A stretch of 64,000 nucleotides of DNA from Hydrogenophaga sp. (GCF_019635465.1 NZ_JAHBZK010000021.1:1-64000), one strand, 5' to 3'. Counted from the first letter of the stretch, positions 16,788 to 28,133 are shown. The notes: generated by a model not told the origin, from the sequence alone. Program-made: numbers and translations.

Positions 16788-18338
16788 ATGAAACGACTTG
16801 CACTGCTGATCGGCGCCACCTTGCTCGGCGCCGCCTTGTTCGCCTGCGGCGGTGGCGGCGGCGACGATGCCGCGGCCCCCACCACGCCCGGCACCACCCC
16901 CACCGAATCCCCCGGCGTCAGCACGCCCACCATCACCGCCGTGGGCGACGCCCTGGGCATGCCCAGCATGGCGCGCATCGGCCCGGCGGGCGGCACCGTC
17001 AGTTCCGGCGACGGCCAGGTCGTGCTGGAGGTGCCGCCCGGCGCGCTCGGCGAAACGGTGGACATCACGCTCACGCCGATCACCCGCCAGCTGCCCTCCG
17101 GTCGCGTGGGCGCGTGGCGCTTCGAGCCGCACGGCCTGGTGTTCCAGCAGCCCGCCACGCTGCGTGTCAAAGGCCTGTCGGCCAGCGAAGCCGAGCGTTT
17201 GCGACTGGCCACCCAGGACGCCAGCGGACAGTGGATCGCCATGGACGCGCCGCAGCCGGGCGCGGCCGGCGAGCTGTTGTTCGCCATGCCGCACTTCAGT
17301 GACTGGGGCTTCTATGAGCGTTGGTACATGAGCCCGGAGACCACCACCGCGCGAGCGGGCGAGACGGTGGTGCTCAAGGCCTTCGACCTGGGCTGCGATC
17401 CGTCGGCCGACGCCCAGTGCGACATGCTCACGCCCCTCGCGGGCAACGCCGACGTGCTGCGCTGGACCGTCAACGGCGTGCCCGGCGGCAGCGCGGGCAG
17501 CGGCACCTTGTCGGCCACCCGTGGCGGCGAGGTGGTCTACACCGCACCGGCTTCTCCACCGGCGGACAACCCCGTTGCCGTGACCGCCACCCTGGCCAAC
17601 CCGCGCGGTGGCGTGATCCAGCTCGTCGCCCACATCCGGGTGCTGCCCGCCGAGTCGCATTGGCAGGGGGAGGTTCATCTGAGCTTCTTCGGCCTGCGCA
17701 CTGACCGCGGCGGCCAATCGCTGGGCCGCCACCAGGTGCTGTTCGACAGCAGCTACCAGGTGCATGGCGAGGTGACCGATGCCATGGGCGACGACGGCGC
17801 CTTCAGCGCCTCACTGCTGACCTCGGCGCCCACGGTGGACTATCGCTACCAGTACGGCTACAAGGAGCCGGGCTACGAGACCCTGACCGAGCTCGAGAGC
17901 CGCCGCGTGGCGCCCGAGGTGTACGACGGACTGGGCTGGAACCCGGTGATTGCGCTCACCGGCTACAGCGACGGCACGCTGCAGTTCGGCTTCGCCAGCC
18001 TGCAGGCCTTCATGGACATGCGCGGCCAGCGCACCGAGTCCTCGTACGACGGCACCAACGGGCAGACCACGGTGCAGCGTTTCGCCCTGCACGACCCGGT
18101 GCACAGCGGCCCCGACCTCAGTGGCATCCCCACGGGCGTCTGGGCCCGCCACCCGATCACGGGCGCCCCGCTGGCCGAACTGCCCAGCACGCTCGAAGGC
18201 CAGCGTGTGAGCGGCGAAGCGGTGCCGACCTGGGCCGGTGAGTCCACGCTGGAGAACGTGCCACTGGTGTTCGAAGGCCAGACCATCACCGGCACGCTCA
18301 AGCTGCGCTGGCGCTTCAGTCGCGTCACCCCGCCCTGA
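16788..18338 (+). CDS. Lipoprotein with ZU5-like and Ig-like regions, unknown function
   Basis: 516 residues. A lipoprotein signal with lipobox LFAC places the lipidated Cys at residue 20, followed by a poly-Gly linker and a Pro/Thr-rich segment. Residues about 65-165 (GPAGGTVSSGDGQVVLEVPPGAL ...) resemble the ZU5-type beta domain seen in bacterial surface proteins. A probable Ig-like segment follows (TTARAGETVVLKAFDLGCD), with further beta-rich sequence to the C-terminus. It is probably exposed on the outer membrane. It is last in the hemerythrin-led run and converges on the CaiB-type gene 15 bases away. Confidence 0.65.
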   Translation: MKRLALLIGATLLGAALFACGGGGGDDAAAPTTPGTTPTESPGVSTPTITAVGDALGMPSMARIGPAGGTVSSGDGQVVLEVPPGALGETVDITLTPITRQLPSGRVGAWRFEPHGLVFQQPATLRVKGLSASEAERLRLATQDASGQWIAMDAPQPGAAGELLFAMPHFSDWGFYERWYMSPETTTARAGETVVLKAFDLGCDPSADAQCDMLTPLAGNADVLRWTVNGVPGGSAGSGTLSATRGGEVVYTAPASPPADNPVAVTATLANPRGGVIQLVAHIRVLPAESHWQGEVHLSFFGLRTDRGGQSLGRHQVLFDSSYQVHGEVTDAMGDDGAFSASLLTSAPTVDYRYQYGYKEPGYETLTELESRRVAPEVYDGLGWNPVIALTGYSDGTLQFGFASLQAFMDMRGQRTESSYDGTNGQTTVQRFALHDPVHSGPDLSGIPTGVWARHPITGAPLAELPSTLEGQRVSGEAVPTWAGESTLENVPLVFEGQTITGTLKLRWRFSRVTPP

Positions 18339-18353
18339 GGCTGCGCCGGGCGT

Positions 18354-19559
18354 TCAGGCCACCACGCGGGCCTGGCGCAAGGCGTCCTGCTCGGCGGCGT
18401 CCAGGCCCAGTTCGGCGAGCAACTCGGTGGTCGCGTCGCCCAGCGTCGGCGGGCTGTGTCGCACACCCAGGCGCTCGCCGTCGAGCGTGAAGGGCAGCAG
18501 CGTGGCCTTGGCCGTCTGGCCCGCGCGTGGCCCGTCGGGCAAGGTCATGTCGGCCAGTCCGCCGGTGGCCAGCAGGTGCTCGTCGTCGAGCAGCTCTTCG
18601 GGTTTGCGGATGGGCGCATACGGCAGGCCCACGCGCTCGAACAGCGCGGCCAGGTCGGCCGCCCGCCAGCTGGCCAGGCGCTCGCGCAGCACGGGCAGCA
18701 AGGTCGGGCGCTCGCGCACGCGGTGGTTGTTGCTGCCGTAGCGCGGGTCGGCCTTGAGGTCGTCGTAGCCCAGCGCATCGCAGAAGGTGACCCACTGCGC
18801 ATCGCTGACCGCGCTCAGAAAGATCTGCTCGCCGTCCTTGACGGTGAACACGTCGTAGATGGCCCAGGGGCTGATGCGCGCCGGCATGGGCGCGGCCGGC
18901 ACGCCGGTCATGGCGTACTGCAGCATGTGCTGGCCCACCAGGAAGATGTTGTTCTCGAACAGCGCGCTCTGCACCTCCTGGCCGCGCCCGCTGATGCCGC
19001 GCTGGATCAACGCGCCCAGCGCGCCGATGGCGCCGAACATGCCGCCCATGATGTCGTTGACGCTGGTGCCCGCGCGCAGTGGGTCGCCGGGGCGCCCGGT
19101 CATGTAGGCCAGCCCGCCCATCATCTGCACCACCTCGTCGAGCGCGGTGCGGTGCTCGTACGGCCCTGGCAGAAAACCCTTGTGGGTGACGTAGATGAGC
19201 CGCGGGTTCTCGGCCGACAGGCTGGCGTAGTCGAGCCCGTACTTGGCCATGGTGCCGGGCTTGAAGTTCTCCGCCACGATGTCGGCGGTGCCGGCCAGGC
19301 GGCGCGCCAGCGCCGCGCCCTCGGGCTGGTGCAGGTCGATGGCGATGCTGCGCTTGTTGCGGTTGAACATGGGAAAGAAGCCCGCGCCGGCGCCCAGCAG
19401 GTGGCGGGTGCGATCGCCCTCGATGGGTTCGACCTTGATGACGTCGGCGCCCAGGTCGCCCAGCACCATGCCGCAGGTGGGGCCCATGACCATGTGGGTG
19501 AATTCGACGACGCGCAGGCCCTGCAGCGGCAGGTGGGAGGCGGGGGACGCAGCGGACAC
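18354..19559 (-). CDS. CaiB/BaiF-family (class III) CoA-transferase
   Basis: 401 residues, normal for the family. Class III CoA-transferases move CoA between carboxylic acids through an aspartyl-CoA thioester. Typical blocks are present: LRVVEFTHMVMGPTCGMVLGDLGADVIKVEP, NKRSIAIDLHQPEG, VAENFKPGTMAKYGLDY, and SVNDIMGGMFGAIGAL with the probable catalytic Asp. A TTG at 19589 would add ten residues, but GTG 19559 has a clear AGGAG six bases upstream and is chosen. The substrate is unknown. It diverges from the haloacid dehalogenase gene. Confidence 0.85.
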   Translation of the reverse strand: MSAASPASHLPLQGLRVVEFTHMVMGPTCGMVLGDLGADVIKVEPIEGDRTRHLLGAGAGFFPMFNRNKRSIAIDLHQPEGAALARRLAGTADIVAENFKPGTMAKYGLDYASLSAENPRLIYVTHKGFLPGPYEHRTALDEVVQMMGGLAYMTGRPGDPLRAGTSVNDIMGGMFGAIGALGALIQRGISGRGQEVQSALFENNIFLVGQHMLQYAMTGVPAAPMPARISPWAIYDVFTVKDGEQIFLSAVSDAQWVTFCDALGYDDLKADPRYGSNNHRVRERPTLLPVLRERLASWRAADLAALFERVGLPYAPIRKPEELLDDEHLLATGGLADMTLPDGPRAGQTAKATLLPFTLDGERLGVRHSPPTLGDATTELLAELGLDAAEQDALRQARVVA

Positions 19560-19680
19560 GCGGGACTCCTGTCTGATCGGTATTCGCAAGAAGGGGCGCA
19601 GATTACACCCAAAAAAGTCATGGATAAAACGCGCACACGGCCATCAATCATTGCCAAAGTCAGCAATACAGTCTGACCCC

Positions 19681-20376
19681 ATGGACAAACCTTTGGCCGT
19701 GCTCTTTGACGCCTATGGCACGCTGTTCGACGTTTACAGCGTCGGCCTGCGCGCCGAGCAGTTGTACCCCGGACGCGGTGCGCGCCTGGCGGTGCTCTGG
19801 CGCGACCGCCAGATCGACTACACCCGCCTCATCACCATGAGCGGTGACCCGGCGCGCTACCGCCCGTTCTGGGACATCACCGAAAGCGCGCTGCGCTACG
19901 CCATTCAGGTCATCGTGCCGCAGGCAATCGACGACTTCGCGCCGCACGAGGACGCGGTGGCCAGCCTGATGAACGAGTACCGCCACCTCTCGGCCTTTCC
20001 CGAGAACCGCGAGGTGCTGCAGGCGCTGCGCGCGCGCGGCGTGGTCACCGGCATCCTCTCCAACGGCGACCCGGACATGCTCGGCATTGCGCTGCGCAGC
20101 GCCGGTTTGGACGGCCTGCTTGACCACGTCATCAGTGCAGACGCGGTGCGCCAGTACAAGGTGGCACCCGCGGTGTACGAACTCGGCGAACGCGCCACCG
20201 GCCTGTCGCGCGGGCAGATCCTGTTTGTCAGCAGCAATGCCTGGGACGCCGCCGGCGCCGCCTGGTTCGGCTACCGCACGCTGTGGATCAACCGCAACGC
20301 CATGCCGTTCGAGCAGCTCGGCAACCGGCCCGAGGCCATCGGTAGCTCGCTGCGCGCGGTGCTCGACCTCTTCTGA
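19681..20376 (+). CDS. Haloacid dehalogenase, type II (L-2-haloacid dehalogenase family)
   Basis: 231 residues of the HAD superfamily. The nucleophile motif is [10 protein letters not shown] with Asp10. A helical cap follows ([19 protein letters not shown] ...), then motif II ILSNGD, the basic residue in [10 protein letters not shown], and the terminal acidic/Asn motif [16 protein letters not shown]. Cap and motifs match the L-2-haloacid dehalogenase type II group (the SNAWD box), so hydrolytic dehalogenation of 2-haloacids is plausible, although many members have unknown substrates. It lies 38 bases before glcB. Confidence 0.85.
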   Translation: MDKPLAVLFDAYGTLFDVYSVGLRAEQLYPGRGARLAVLWRDRQIDYTRLITMSGDPARYRPFWDITESALRYAIQVIVPQAIDDFAPHEDAVASLMNEYRHLSAFPENREVLQALRARGVVTGILSNGDPDMLGIALRSAGLDGLLDHVISADAVRQYKVAPAVYELGERATGLSRGQILFVSSNAWDAAGAAWFGYRTLWINRNAMPFEQLGNRPEAIGSSLRAVLDLF

Positions 20377-20414
20377 TTTCCCTTCTCTTTCAGCAACCCA
20401 TCCGGAGCCCACCC

Positions 20415-22622
20415 ATGAGCGCCAGAACCCAAGTCCACAGCCTGCAAGTCGACACCGCCCTGCACGATTTCATCAACGGCCAGGTGCTGCCCGGCACCGG
20501 CGTGGCGCCCGCGGCCTTCTGGCAAGGCTTTGACACCCTGGTCAACGCGCTCGCCCCCAAGAACGCCGCCCTGCTGGCCGAGCGCGATCGCCTGCAGACC
20601 GAGCTGGACAAGTGGCACAGCGCCAACCCCGGCCCGGTGCGCGACATGGCGGGCTACCGCAAGTTCCTGGAGACCATCGGCTACCTCGTGCCCGATGCGG
20701 GCAAGGTCAAAGCCACCACCAAGAACGTGGACGACGAACTGGCGGTGCAGGCCGGCCCGCAGCTGGTGGTGCCCATCCTCAACGCCCGCTACGCACTGAA
20801 CGCCGCCAACGCGCGCTGGGGCTCGCTCTACGACGCGCTGTACGGCACCGACGTGATCAGCGAAGACAAAGGCTGCGGCAAGGTGGGTCCCAAGGGCGGC
20901 TACAACCCCAAGCGCGGCGCCAAGGTGATCGAGTGGGCGCGCTACGTGCTCGACCGCACCGCTCCGCTCAAGAAGGGCTCGCACGTGGGCTCGCGCGGCT
21001 ACCGCGTCAAGGACGGTGAGCTGGTGGTGACGCTGGCCGACGGCAAGACCAGCAAGCTCGAGCACAAGTCGCAGTTCGTGGGCTACCAGGGTGATGCCAA
21101 GGCGCCCAAGGCGGTGCTGCTCGAGCACAACGGCCTGCACCTGGAGATCCAGATCCGCCCCGACAGCCCGATCGGCAAGACCGATCCGGCCGGCATGAGC
21201 GACCTGGTGGTCGAAGCCGCACTCTCCACCATCCTCGACCTGGAGGACTCGGTGGCCGCCGTCGACGCCGAAGACAAGCTGCTGGCCTACCGCAACTGGC
21301 TCGGCATTCTGCAAGGCACGCTGACCGAGTCGTTCGAAAAGGGCGGCAAGACGCTCACCCGCGGCTTGAGCCTGGACCGCGAATACACCGCGCCCAACGG
21401 CAAGAAGACGGTGCGCCTGCATGGCCGCTCGCTGCTGTTCGTGCGCAACGTCGGCCACCTGATGACCAACCCCGCGATCCTCTGGGGCCCCGAGGGCAAG
21501 GAGATCCCCGAAGGCATCATGGACGCGGTCATCACCACGGCCATCGCCATCCACGACATCAAGAAGCACAAGCAGCACGCCTACCGCAACTCGCGCAAGG
21601 GCTCGGTCTACATCGTCAAGCCCAAGATGCACGGCCCCAAGGAAGTGGCCTTCGCGAGCGAACTCTTCGGCCGCGTCGAACAGCTGCTGGGCCTGCCCGC
21701 CGCCACCGTCAAGCTGGGCATCATGGACGAGGAGCGCCGCACCTCGGTCAACCTCAAGGCCTGCATCGCCGCTGCGGCGGACCGCGTGGCCTTCATCAAC
21801 ACCGGCTTCCTGGACCGCACTGGTGACGAGATGCACACCGCCATGCTGGCCGGCCCCATGGTCCGCAAGGGCGACATGAAGACCAGCGCCTGGATCCAGG
21901 CCTACGAACGCAACAACGTGCTGGTCGGCCTGGGTTGCGGCCTGCGTGGCAAGGCGCAGATCGGCAAGGGCATGTGGGCCATGCCCGACCTGATGAAGGC
22001 CATGCTCGAACAAAAGATCGGCCACCCCAAGGCCGGTGCCAACACCGCCTGGGTGCCCAGCCCCACCGGTGCCACGCTGCACGCCATGCACTACCACCAG
22101 GTGCTGGTGCGCGACGTGCAAAAGCAGCTCGAGAAGATCGACGCCGACAAGGAACGCGACAACCTGCTGACGGGCCTGCTCACCGTGCCGGTGAGTGCGA
22201 ACCCGAACTGGAGCGCGGAAGAGAAGCAGGCCGAGCTCGACAACAACGCACAAGGCATCCTGGGCTACGTGGTGCGCTGGGTCGACCAGGGCGTGGGCTG
22301 CTCCAAGGTGCCCGACATCAACGACGTCGGCCTGATGGAAGACCGCGCCACGCTGCGCATCAGCAGCCAGCACATCGCCAACTGGCTGCACCACGGCGTG
22401 GTGAGCGAGAAGCAGGTGCGCGACACCTTCGAGCGCATGGCCGCCAAGGTCGACAAGCAGAACGCGGGCGACAAGCTCTACAAGCCCATGGCCGGCAACG
22501 CCAAGACCAGCATGGCGTACAAGGCCGCGCTGGACCTGGTCTTCAAGGGCAAGGAGCAACCCAGCGGCTACACCGAGCCGCTGCTGCACGCCTGGCGCCT
22601 GAAGGTGAAGGCAGCCGGCTGA
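20415..22622 (+). CDS. glcB: Malate synthase G
   Basis: 735 residues. It condenses glyoxylate and acetyl-CoA to malate in the glyoxylate shunt or glycolate use. Family blocks are clear: AARTQVHSL-type N-terminus with [42 protein letters not shown] (Mg-binding acidic region), [38 protein letters not shown] and the C-terminal [16 protein letters not shown] strong terminator follows at 22644. isocitrate lyase is not in the window. Confidence 0.97.
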   Translation: MSARTQVHSLQVDTALHDFINGQVLPGTGVAPAAFWQGFDTLVNALAPKNAALLAERDRLQTELDKWHSANPGPVRDMAGYRKFLETIGYLVPDAGKVKATTKNVDDELAVQAGPQLVVPILNARYALNAANARWGSLYDALYGTDVISEDKGCGKVGPKGGYNPKRGAKVIEWARYVLDRTAPLKKGSHVGSRGYRVKDGELVVTLADGKTSKLEHKSQFVGYQGDAKAPKAVLLEHNGLHLEIQIRPDSPIGKTDPAGMSDLVVEAALSTILDLEDSVAAVDAEDKLLAYRNWLGILQGTLTESFEKGGKTLTRGLSLDREYTAPNGKKTVRLHGRSLLFVRNVGHLMTNPAILWGPEGKEIPEGIMDAVITTAIAIHDIKKHKQHAYRNSRKGSVYIVKPKMHGPKEVAFASELFGRVEQLLGLPAATVKLGIMDEERRTSVNLKACIAAAADRVAFINTGFLDRTGDEMHTAMLAGPMVRKGDMKTSAWIQAYERNNVLVGLGCGLRGKAQIGKGMWAMPDLMKAMLEQKIGHPKAGANTAWVPSPTGATLHAMHYHQVLVRDVQKQLEKIDADKERDNLLTGLLTVPVSANPNWSAEEKQAELDNNAQGILGYVVRWVDQGVGCSKVPDINDVGLMEDRATLRISSQHIANWLHHGVVSEKQVRDTFERMAAKVDKQNAGDKLYKPMAGNAKTSMAYKAALDLVFKGKEQPSGYTEPLLHAWRLKVKAAG

Positions 22623-22643
22623 GCACACCGACCTGACCCAGCG

Positions 22644-22671
22644 CAAGGCGCCCAAGGGCGCCTTGTTTTTT
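22644..22671 (+). terminator. Rho-independent terminator of glcB
   Basis: Near-perfect palindrome CAAGGCGCCC-AA-GGGCGCCTTG followed directly by six T residues, 22 bases after the glcB stop. This is a textbook intrinsic terminator for plus-strand transcription. Confidence 0.92.
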
Positions 22672-22702
22672 GGCCGGACGGGTCGGTTCGTACCATCGCG
22701 CG

Positions 22703-22996
22703 ATGTACCTGATCTTTGACGCCATCGACAACGGCGACGACACCGGCACCTGGGAAGCCATGGCCAGCGTGCGCGCACACGAAGTGGCGGCGGTGCTGAC
22801 CGAGGCGCAAACGGTGCTGGCACAGGCCGACGCGCGGGCGCCAGGCCCCCGCGGTGCACTCGACGACGGTGGCGCGTGGGACGCCGACCTGCAGCAACGC
22901 AAGGACGGCGAGTGGGTCGAGATCACGCTCACGCTCACCGGCCCGTGGCATTGGGGCGAAGCCTTGCTGGCCGGGCGCTGCACCCACGATCAGTGA
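22703..22996 (+). CDS. Small hypothetical protein
   Basis: 97 residues, not recognised. It begins YLIFDAIDNGDDTGTWEAMASVR and continues with an acidic, Asp/Ala-rich middle (EAQTVLAQADARAPGP) and a Trp-containing C-terminus (EWVEITLTLTGPWHWGEALL). It looks like a cytoplasmic globular protein. It starts 32 bases after the glcB terminator and so probably has its own promoter. Codon use resembles its neighbours. It converges on the gene at 23075 with a GC-rich hairpin between. Confidence 0.6.
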   Translation: MYLIFDAIDNGDDTGTWEAMASVRAHEVAAVLTEAQTVLAQADARAPGPRGALDDGGAWDADLQQRKDGEWVEITLTLTGPWHWGEALLAGRCTHDQ

Positions 22997-23008
22997 GCCC
23001 CAAATGGC

Positions 23009-23035
23009 GAGGGGGGCCCCGAAGTGACCCCCCTC
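23009..23035. terminator. GC hairpin between convergent genes
   Basis: Inverted repeat GAGGGGGG (23009-23016) / CCCCCCTC (23028-23035) with an 11-base loop, in the 78-base gap between two convergent genes. There is no T-run, so intrinsic termination is uncertain; it may belong to a dispersed intergenic repeat. Confidence 0.4.
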
Positions 23036-23074
23036 TGGTGCGACGCTTCGCCGCTCCTCAACTGGTGCCTGCCC

Positions 23075-24211
23075 TCACATGGACTTGGCGAGTTCGAACA
23101 TCACCGCGGTGCCCAGCGCGTCGCGGATGTTGCCGCGGCCCACACGGGCCATGGAGTTTTCGCTGAAGCCCGACATCGCAAACGAGCTGTCGTCGGGTGA
23201 GATTTCCACGAACGGCATGTCGAGCAACTCGCGCAGCACGTCACGGCGGAATTGGTCGAACTCGGGGCCCTTGAGGTCCGCGTCGATGACGACGATGCCG
23301 GGCGTGCGGTGCGCGATCGCATCGCGCGCCTGCTGCAGATCGATCACGCTGTCGGCACTGACGCCGATCTCGCGCAGCGCGTCGCGCACGTCGGCGCGCA
23401 CCTGCAGCGAAGGCGAGACCACCAGGGCGTAGACGGTCTGCAGCGACTTGAACATCGACGAGTGGTCGTCGCTGATGTCGATGGCGGAGATGCCGTCAAC
23501 CGCCTGTGCCGTGCGCTGGAACAGTGCGGTGGCGGTGATGCCTTCGCCCGACACATCGCGTGTGATGTCGATGCCGCCAGCGGTCATCGCGATCTGGCGC
23601 ACCAGGGCCCAGTCCAGGTTGTCCAGCGACCCCGTATGGCTCGACGGCGGCGCTTCGTCGCCATGAATGCGCACTTGAATCCGTGCGTGGGGCGGCCAGT
23701 TGTTGATGTCCACGCGCACATCGATGCGTCGCCCCAGGGGCAAGGCCCAGTCGAGCATCGCGGTCAGGAAGGCGTGCGCAATGGTCGGGTCGATCAGCAC
23801 GTCCACCGGCTTGAGCTTGCGCCGCATTTCCACGCCCATCAGCGTGAACTCCTTGCGCCGCTCCTGCAGCAAGCCCTCGGCCAGCTGCGCCAGATCGACC
23901 TTCTCGTGGGACTGACGGATGCGCCCCGAATGGAAGCGCTGCAGCTGCTGCATCACCACCGACAGCCGCTTGATACGCGCCATGGGCACGCCCAGCGTCC
24001 ACTGGTGTTTGGGGCCGAGGCGCTGCTCGGCATCGAGCTGGTCGATGCCCGCCTGCAGGGCTTGCAGCGCATCGCCAATCTGTTCGGCCGCCGACGCCAG
24101 CAGCGCCGGGCCGTGTTCCGACAAGGACCAGGGCGCGGGTTCGCGCGCCTTCCCCGCTGCCCCGGGGGCGCCTGGGAGGTCCTTTTTGAGCGAGGCCATT
24201 TGGAGTTTCAC
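23075..24211 (-). CDS. Degenerate histidine-kinase/receiver-like protein
   Basis: 378 residues, soluble. Residues 30-130 are helical and resemble a kinase dimerisation region (PMARIKRLSVVMQQLQRFHSG), but the usual H-box His-Glu is not obvious. Residues 140-240 resemble an HATPase domain without the N-box Asn pairs or a DxGxG motif; only GEGITATALFQR recalls the G2 box. Residues 260-378 are receiver-like: VVIDADLKG holds a possible phospho-Asp, but the acidic pair at strand 1 is replaced by VVSPSLQVR. It could be a pseudokinase scaffold or sensor. GTG 24211 is the longest start; ATG 24199 is an alternative. Confidence 0.65.
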   Translation of the reverse strand: MKLQMASLKKDLPGAPGAAGKAREPAPWSLSEHGPALLASAAEQIGDALQALQAGIDQLDAEQRLGPKHQWTLGVPMARIKRLSVVMQQLQRFHSGRIRQSHEKVDLAQLAEGLLQERRKEFTLMGVEMRRKLKPVDVLIDPTIAHAFLTAMLDWALPLGRRIDVRVDINNWPPHARIQVRIHGDEAPPSSHTGSLDNLDWALVRQIAMTAGGIDITRDVSGEGITATALFQRTAQAVDGISAIDISDDHSSMFKSLQTVYALVVSPSLQVRADVRDALREIGVSADSVIDLQQARDAIAHRTPGIVVIDADLKGPEFDQFRRDVLRELLDMPFVEISPDDSSFAMSGFSENSMARVGRGNIRDALGTAVMFELAKSM

Positions 24212-24336
24212 AGTGTGTCCATCGATCGCGGCGCCCGGGACCGAAGGTCGTTGCCGAAGGCCGGGCGGTGCGCGTTGATGAAATTGTCGCTACCCCCTGG
24301 GGATTTCGAACCACCGAACGAAGCGGGAAGTTTTAG

Positions 24337-25428
<1,092 letters not shown>

Positions 25429-25444
25429 ACGGAGCACCGTCGGG

Positions 25445-26554
25445 ATGCGTGTCTTTCATGTCCAGCCCGGCGCCGTCAGCGAGACCGGCACGCTGCCCAT
25501 GGTGCTGCCGCCGCGCGGCTTCATCTGGGTGGCCTGCGGCCGGCGCGAGTTCGAGTTGGAGCACGGCCACGTGCAGGCCACGTTGCAGGTCATGTGCGGC
25601 ACCACGCTGGTGGACCTGCACGTCAACGACCTGCTCAACAACCAGCTGCCCTCGCACTACGACTACACCTCGCGCTACGACATCCTGGTGTTTCGCCGCC
25701 TGGCCGCGGGTCAGGCCGAGACCGACATCAGCGAGCCGGGCACCATCCTCACCGAACACGTCAAGCGCAGCGGCCCGCCGGTGCTGCGCCGCATCGACAC
25801 CAGCCCGGTGGGCTTTGCGGTGTTCGACCGTGTGCTGCTGACGGTGCACCCGGCCGGCTGCGGCGTGCTCGATCACTACTCGAACCGCCTGCTGGCCAGC
25901 GCGACCAGCGCCTCGCGCACCGCCGGTGTGAGCCTGCCGGTGAGCCCGGCCGACACCATGCTGCGCATCGTCAACCTGATGGTCGACGGCTATCTGGACC
26001 TGCGCCGCGAACTCACCCGCCAGCTCGACCACTGGCAGTCCGAACTGCTCAGCCCGCGCCAGCGCTTCACCAACTGGGGCTCACTGCTGGACGCGCGCAT
26101 TTCGCTGCACCAGCTCGACGAAATCTGCGAAGACCAGCGCAGCGCCGTGCAGGACTGGATCGAAGCGCTGGAAGACTGGGACCCGATCGAGCCCATCGGC
26201 GGCCAGCGCGGGCTGGAGCTGCTCAAGGTGCGCAGCCGCGACGTGCTCGAGCACATCGAGCGCGTGGTGCACCACGTGCGCCGGCTGGAGCAAAACGCCG
26301 AGACCGCGGTGCAGATGCACTTCTCGGCGCAAAGCAACCGCACCAACGACATCATGCGCACGCTGACGGCGCTCACCGCCGTCTTCCTGCCGCTCAACCT
26401 CATCGCGGGCATCTTCGGCATGAACTTCGAGTTCATTCCCTTCCTGCACGACCGCACCGGCTTCTGGTGGGCCATGGGCTCGATGGTGTTTGTGGCCGTG
26501 GGCCTGAGCGCGTATTTCTGGCGCAAGCGCTACCTGCGCTCGTCGGGCCGCTGA
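25445..26554 (+). CDS. corA: CorA-family magnesium/divalent cation channel
   Basis: 369 residues. A large cytoplasmic domain (residues 1-300) is rich in charged helices (LDHWQSELLSPRQRF, LEHIERVVHHVRRLE). Two C-terminal transmembrane helices follow, with the signature GIFGMNFEF between them (GMN motif of the pore). The end is basic (WRKRYLRSSGR). CorA pentamers import Mg2+ and sometimes Co2+ or Ni2+. Its place 16 bases after the Mg-type hemB suggests co-transcription and a loose functional link through magnesium. Confidence 0.9.
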   Translation: MRVFHVQPGAVSETGTLPMVLPPRGFIWVACGRREFELEHGHVQATLQVMCGTTLVDLHVNDLLNNQLPSHYDYTSRYDILVFRRLAAGQAETDISEPGTILTEHVKRSGPPVLRRIDTSPVGFAVFDRVLLTVHPAGCGVLDHYSNRLLASATSASRTAGVSLPVSPADTMLRIVNLMVDGYLDLRRELTRQLDHWQSELLSPRQRFTNWGSLLDARISLHQLDEICEDQRSAVQDWIEALEDWDPIEPIGGQRGLELLKVRSRDVLEHIERVVHHVRRLEQNAETAVQMHFSAQSNRTNDIMRTLTALTAVFLPLNLIAGIFGMNFEFIPFLHDRTGFWWAMGSMVFVAVGLSAYFWRKRYLRSSGR

Positions 26555-26558
26555 GCCT

Positions 26559-27209
26559 TCAGACGTAGGGCGGGCCCAGGCCTTCGTTGGCCATCACGCG
26601 CTGCACCGCCGGGCGCGCCAGCACCCGCTGCAACAAGGCGCCCAGGTGCAGCCGCTCGCGCGCCGCGCCCTGCGCAAAGTGGCGTGTCCAGCGGCACAGT
26701 GTGAACACATAGGCGTCGAGCACCGAATAGCGATCGCCCAGGAACCACAGGCCACCGTGGCGCGCGAGCTCGGCATCGAGCTGGTCCAGCAGCGGCGCGA
26801 TGCGGCGCTGCGCCACGGCCTTGACTTCCTCGGCACCGGCCACGTTGCCGTCGTTCACCCAGCGGTGCGGGTAGAAGTAGACGATCAGCGTCATCTGCAA
26901 CGTGGTGGCCAGCGACAGCAGCCATTTGTAGGCGTGCGCGCGCCCGGCCGACGCCAGCGGCGGCATCAACCCGGCCTCGGGGTGGGTGTCGGCCAGGTGC
27001 AACGCGATGGCGGCCGTCTCGTACAGCACCAGATCGCCGTCGACCAGCACCGGGATCAGGCCATTGGGGTTGAGCGCGCGGTAGGCGGCCGAGTCGAGTC
27101 CGCCGTGCTCGCGGTCGATGAGCACACGTTCATAGGGCACGCCGAGTTCTTCGAGCAGGATGTGCGGCACCATGGCCGCGGTGCTGGGGGAGTAGTGCAG
27201 CTTGATCAT
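26559..27209 (-). CDS. Glutathione S-transferase family protein
   Basis: 216 residues. The N-terminal thioredoxin-fold domain reads [21 protein letters not shown] with the glutathione-binding cis-Pro and Glu-Thr region [22 protein letters not shown]. An all-helical C-terminal domain follows ([20 protein letters not shown], the N-capping box). ATG 27209 overlaps the amidohydrolase stop by four bases, so it is translated together with it. Last gene of a four-gene minus-strand operon with a DsbA-type isomerase and a dienelactone hydrolase. The substrate is unknown. Confidence 0.88.
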   Translation of the reverse strand: MIKLHYSPSTAAMVPHILLEELGVPYERVLIDREHGGLDSAAYRALNPNGLIPVLVDGDLVLYETAAIALHLADTHPEAGLMPPLASAGRAHAYKWLLSLATTLQMTLIVYFYPHRWVNDGNVAGAEEVKAVAQRRIAPLLDQLDAELARHGGLWFLGDRYSVLDAYVFTLCRWTRHFAQGAARERLHLGALLQRVLARPAVQRVMANEGLGPPYV

Positions 27210-28129
27210 CGAAGCGGTGTGGGTTCGGGCAGGCCAAAGAGTCGTGCGCCGTTGCCCCAGGCGATGCGTTGGGCCACGTCGGAGGGCAGCGTGCCCAGCC
27301 AGGCGCGGTAGCCCTGCATCAGGCTGTCGTAGGCTTCCCAGCGCTGGTTGACCCAGGTATCGGAGCCGATCAGGAAGCGGTCGGGGTACTTGAGCAGCAG
27401 CGCGCGCCACTCGGGGCACAGCTGGCCGTCGCCACAGGTGAGCCCCGGGCGGTAGGACAGCTCGCCCATCAGCTGCGGGTAGCGCGCGAGCAGTTGGTCC
27501 ACCCGTGCCACGGGCGAGCCGCCAATGCCGGTATGCGCCCAAATCAGGCGGGTGTCCCGCCCTTTGGATGCCCCGTGTGCCATGAGCTTGTCGATGGCGT
27601 CGTCGTCCACATGCGCGAGCACGGCCAGGCCTTGCCGGTCGGCCAGCGCCATGAGTTGTTTCGCGATCGGACCGTCGGCGTTGGCGCTGTCGTAGAGGTG
27701 GAATTCACCCAGGCCGCGGTACGGCCCCATGGCCGTGCCGCGCGCCAGCTCGGTGTCGACCATGGTTGCGATGCTCGGGTCGCGGAACCAATTGTTGTAG
27801 TCGGCCCGGTTGCGGTAGAGCCGCACGAAAGGCACCACGGCCACACCCGCCGCGCGCGCGGCGTCCTGGGCCGCCGCCAGCGCCCGCGTGCCCTCGTTGG
27901 GGCGCGAGTTGGCGACGATGGCGCGCACACCGTTGCGCTGCATGCGCGCCAGCACGTCGCTCAGGGGGTAGGGGCAATCGGCGCTGCGCTCGCTGCTGTG
28001 GGCGCAGGCCTCGACGTTGTAGTGCAGGTGGGCATCGAACAGCGGCCCGCGGTAGGGCTCGGCCGCCGCACCGGTGGCGGCCAGCGCCAGCGCCCCGCCG
28101 AGCAACCCACCCAGCCAGGCGCGCCACAT
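27206..28129 (-). CDS. Exported amidohydrolase-2 family protein
   Basis: 307 residues. An N-terminal signal peptide ([23 protein letters not shown]) is followed by a TIM-barrel amidohydrolase: metal motif LFDAHLHYN, then [19 protein letters not shown] and [14 protein letters not shown] with the conserved Asp. Amidohydrolase-2 members include decarboxylases, lactonases and hydrolases; the reaction here is not assigned. Export is notable because its operon partners are cytoplasmic. ATG 28129 is chosen for the signal peptide; longer forms read into the preceding gene. It lies four bases after the dienelactone hydrolase gene. Confidence 0.8.
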   Translation of the reverse strand: MWRAWLGGLLGGALALAATGAAAEPYRGPLFDAHLHYNVEACAHSSERSADCPYPLSDVLARMQRNGVRAIVANSRPNEGTRALAAAQDAARAAGVAVVPFVRLYRNRADYNNWFRDPSIATMVDTELARGTAMGPYRGLGEFHLYDSANADGPIAKQLMALADRQGLAVLAHVDDDAIDKLMAHGASKGRDTRLIWAHTGIGGSPVARVDQLLARYPQLMGELSYRPGLTCGDGQLCPEWRALLLKYPDRFLIGSDTWVNQRWEAYDSLMQGYRAWLGTLPSDVAQRIAWGNGARLFGLPEPTPLR

Positions 28130-28133
28130 GGCC

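Noticed and set aside
20271-22859. 862-codon open frame on the minus strand
   Set aside because: Complement of glcB, which is a certain gene; composition is that of a shadow frame.
27210-27542. Longer start for the glutathione S-transferase
   Set aside because: The extra residues are the shadow of the amidohydrolase gene and lack GST similarity; ATG 27209 starts the conserved domain.
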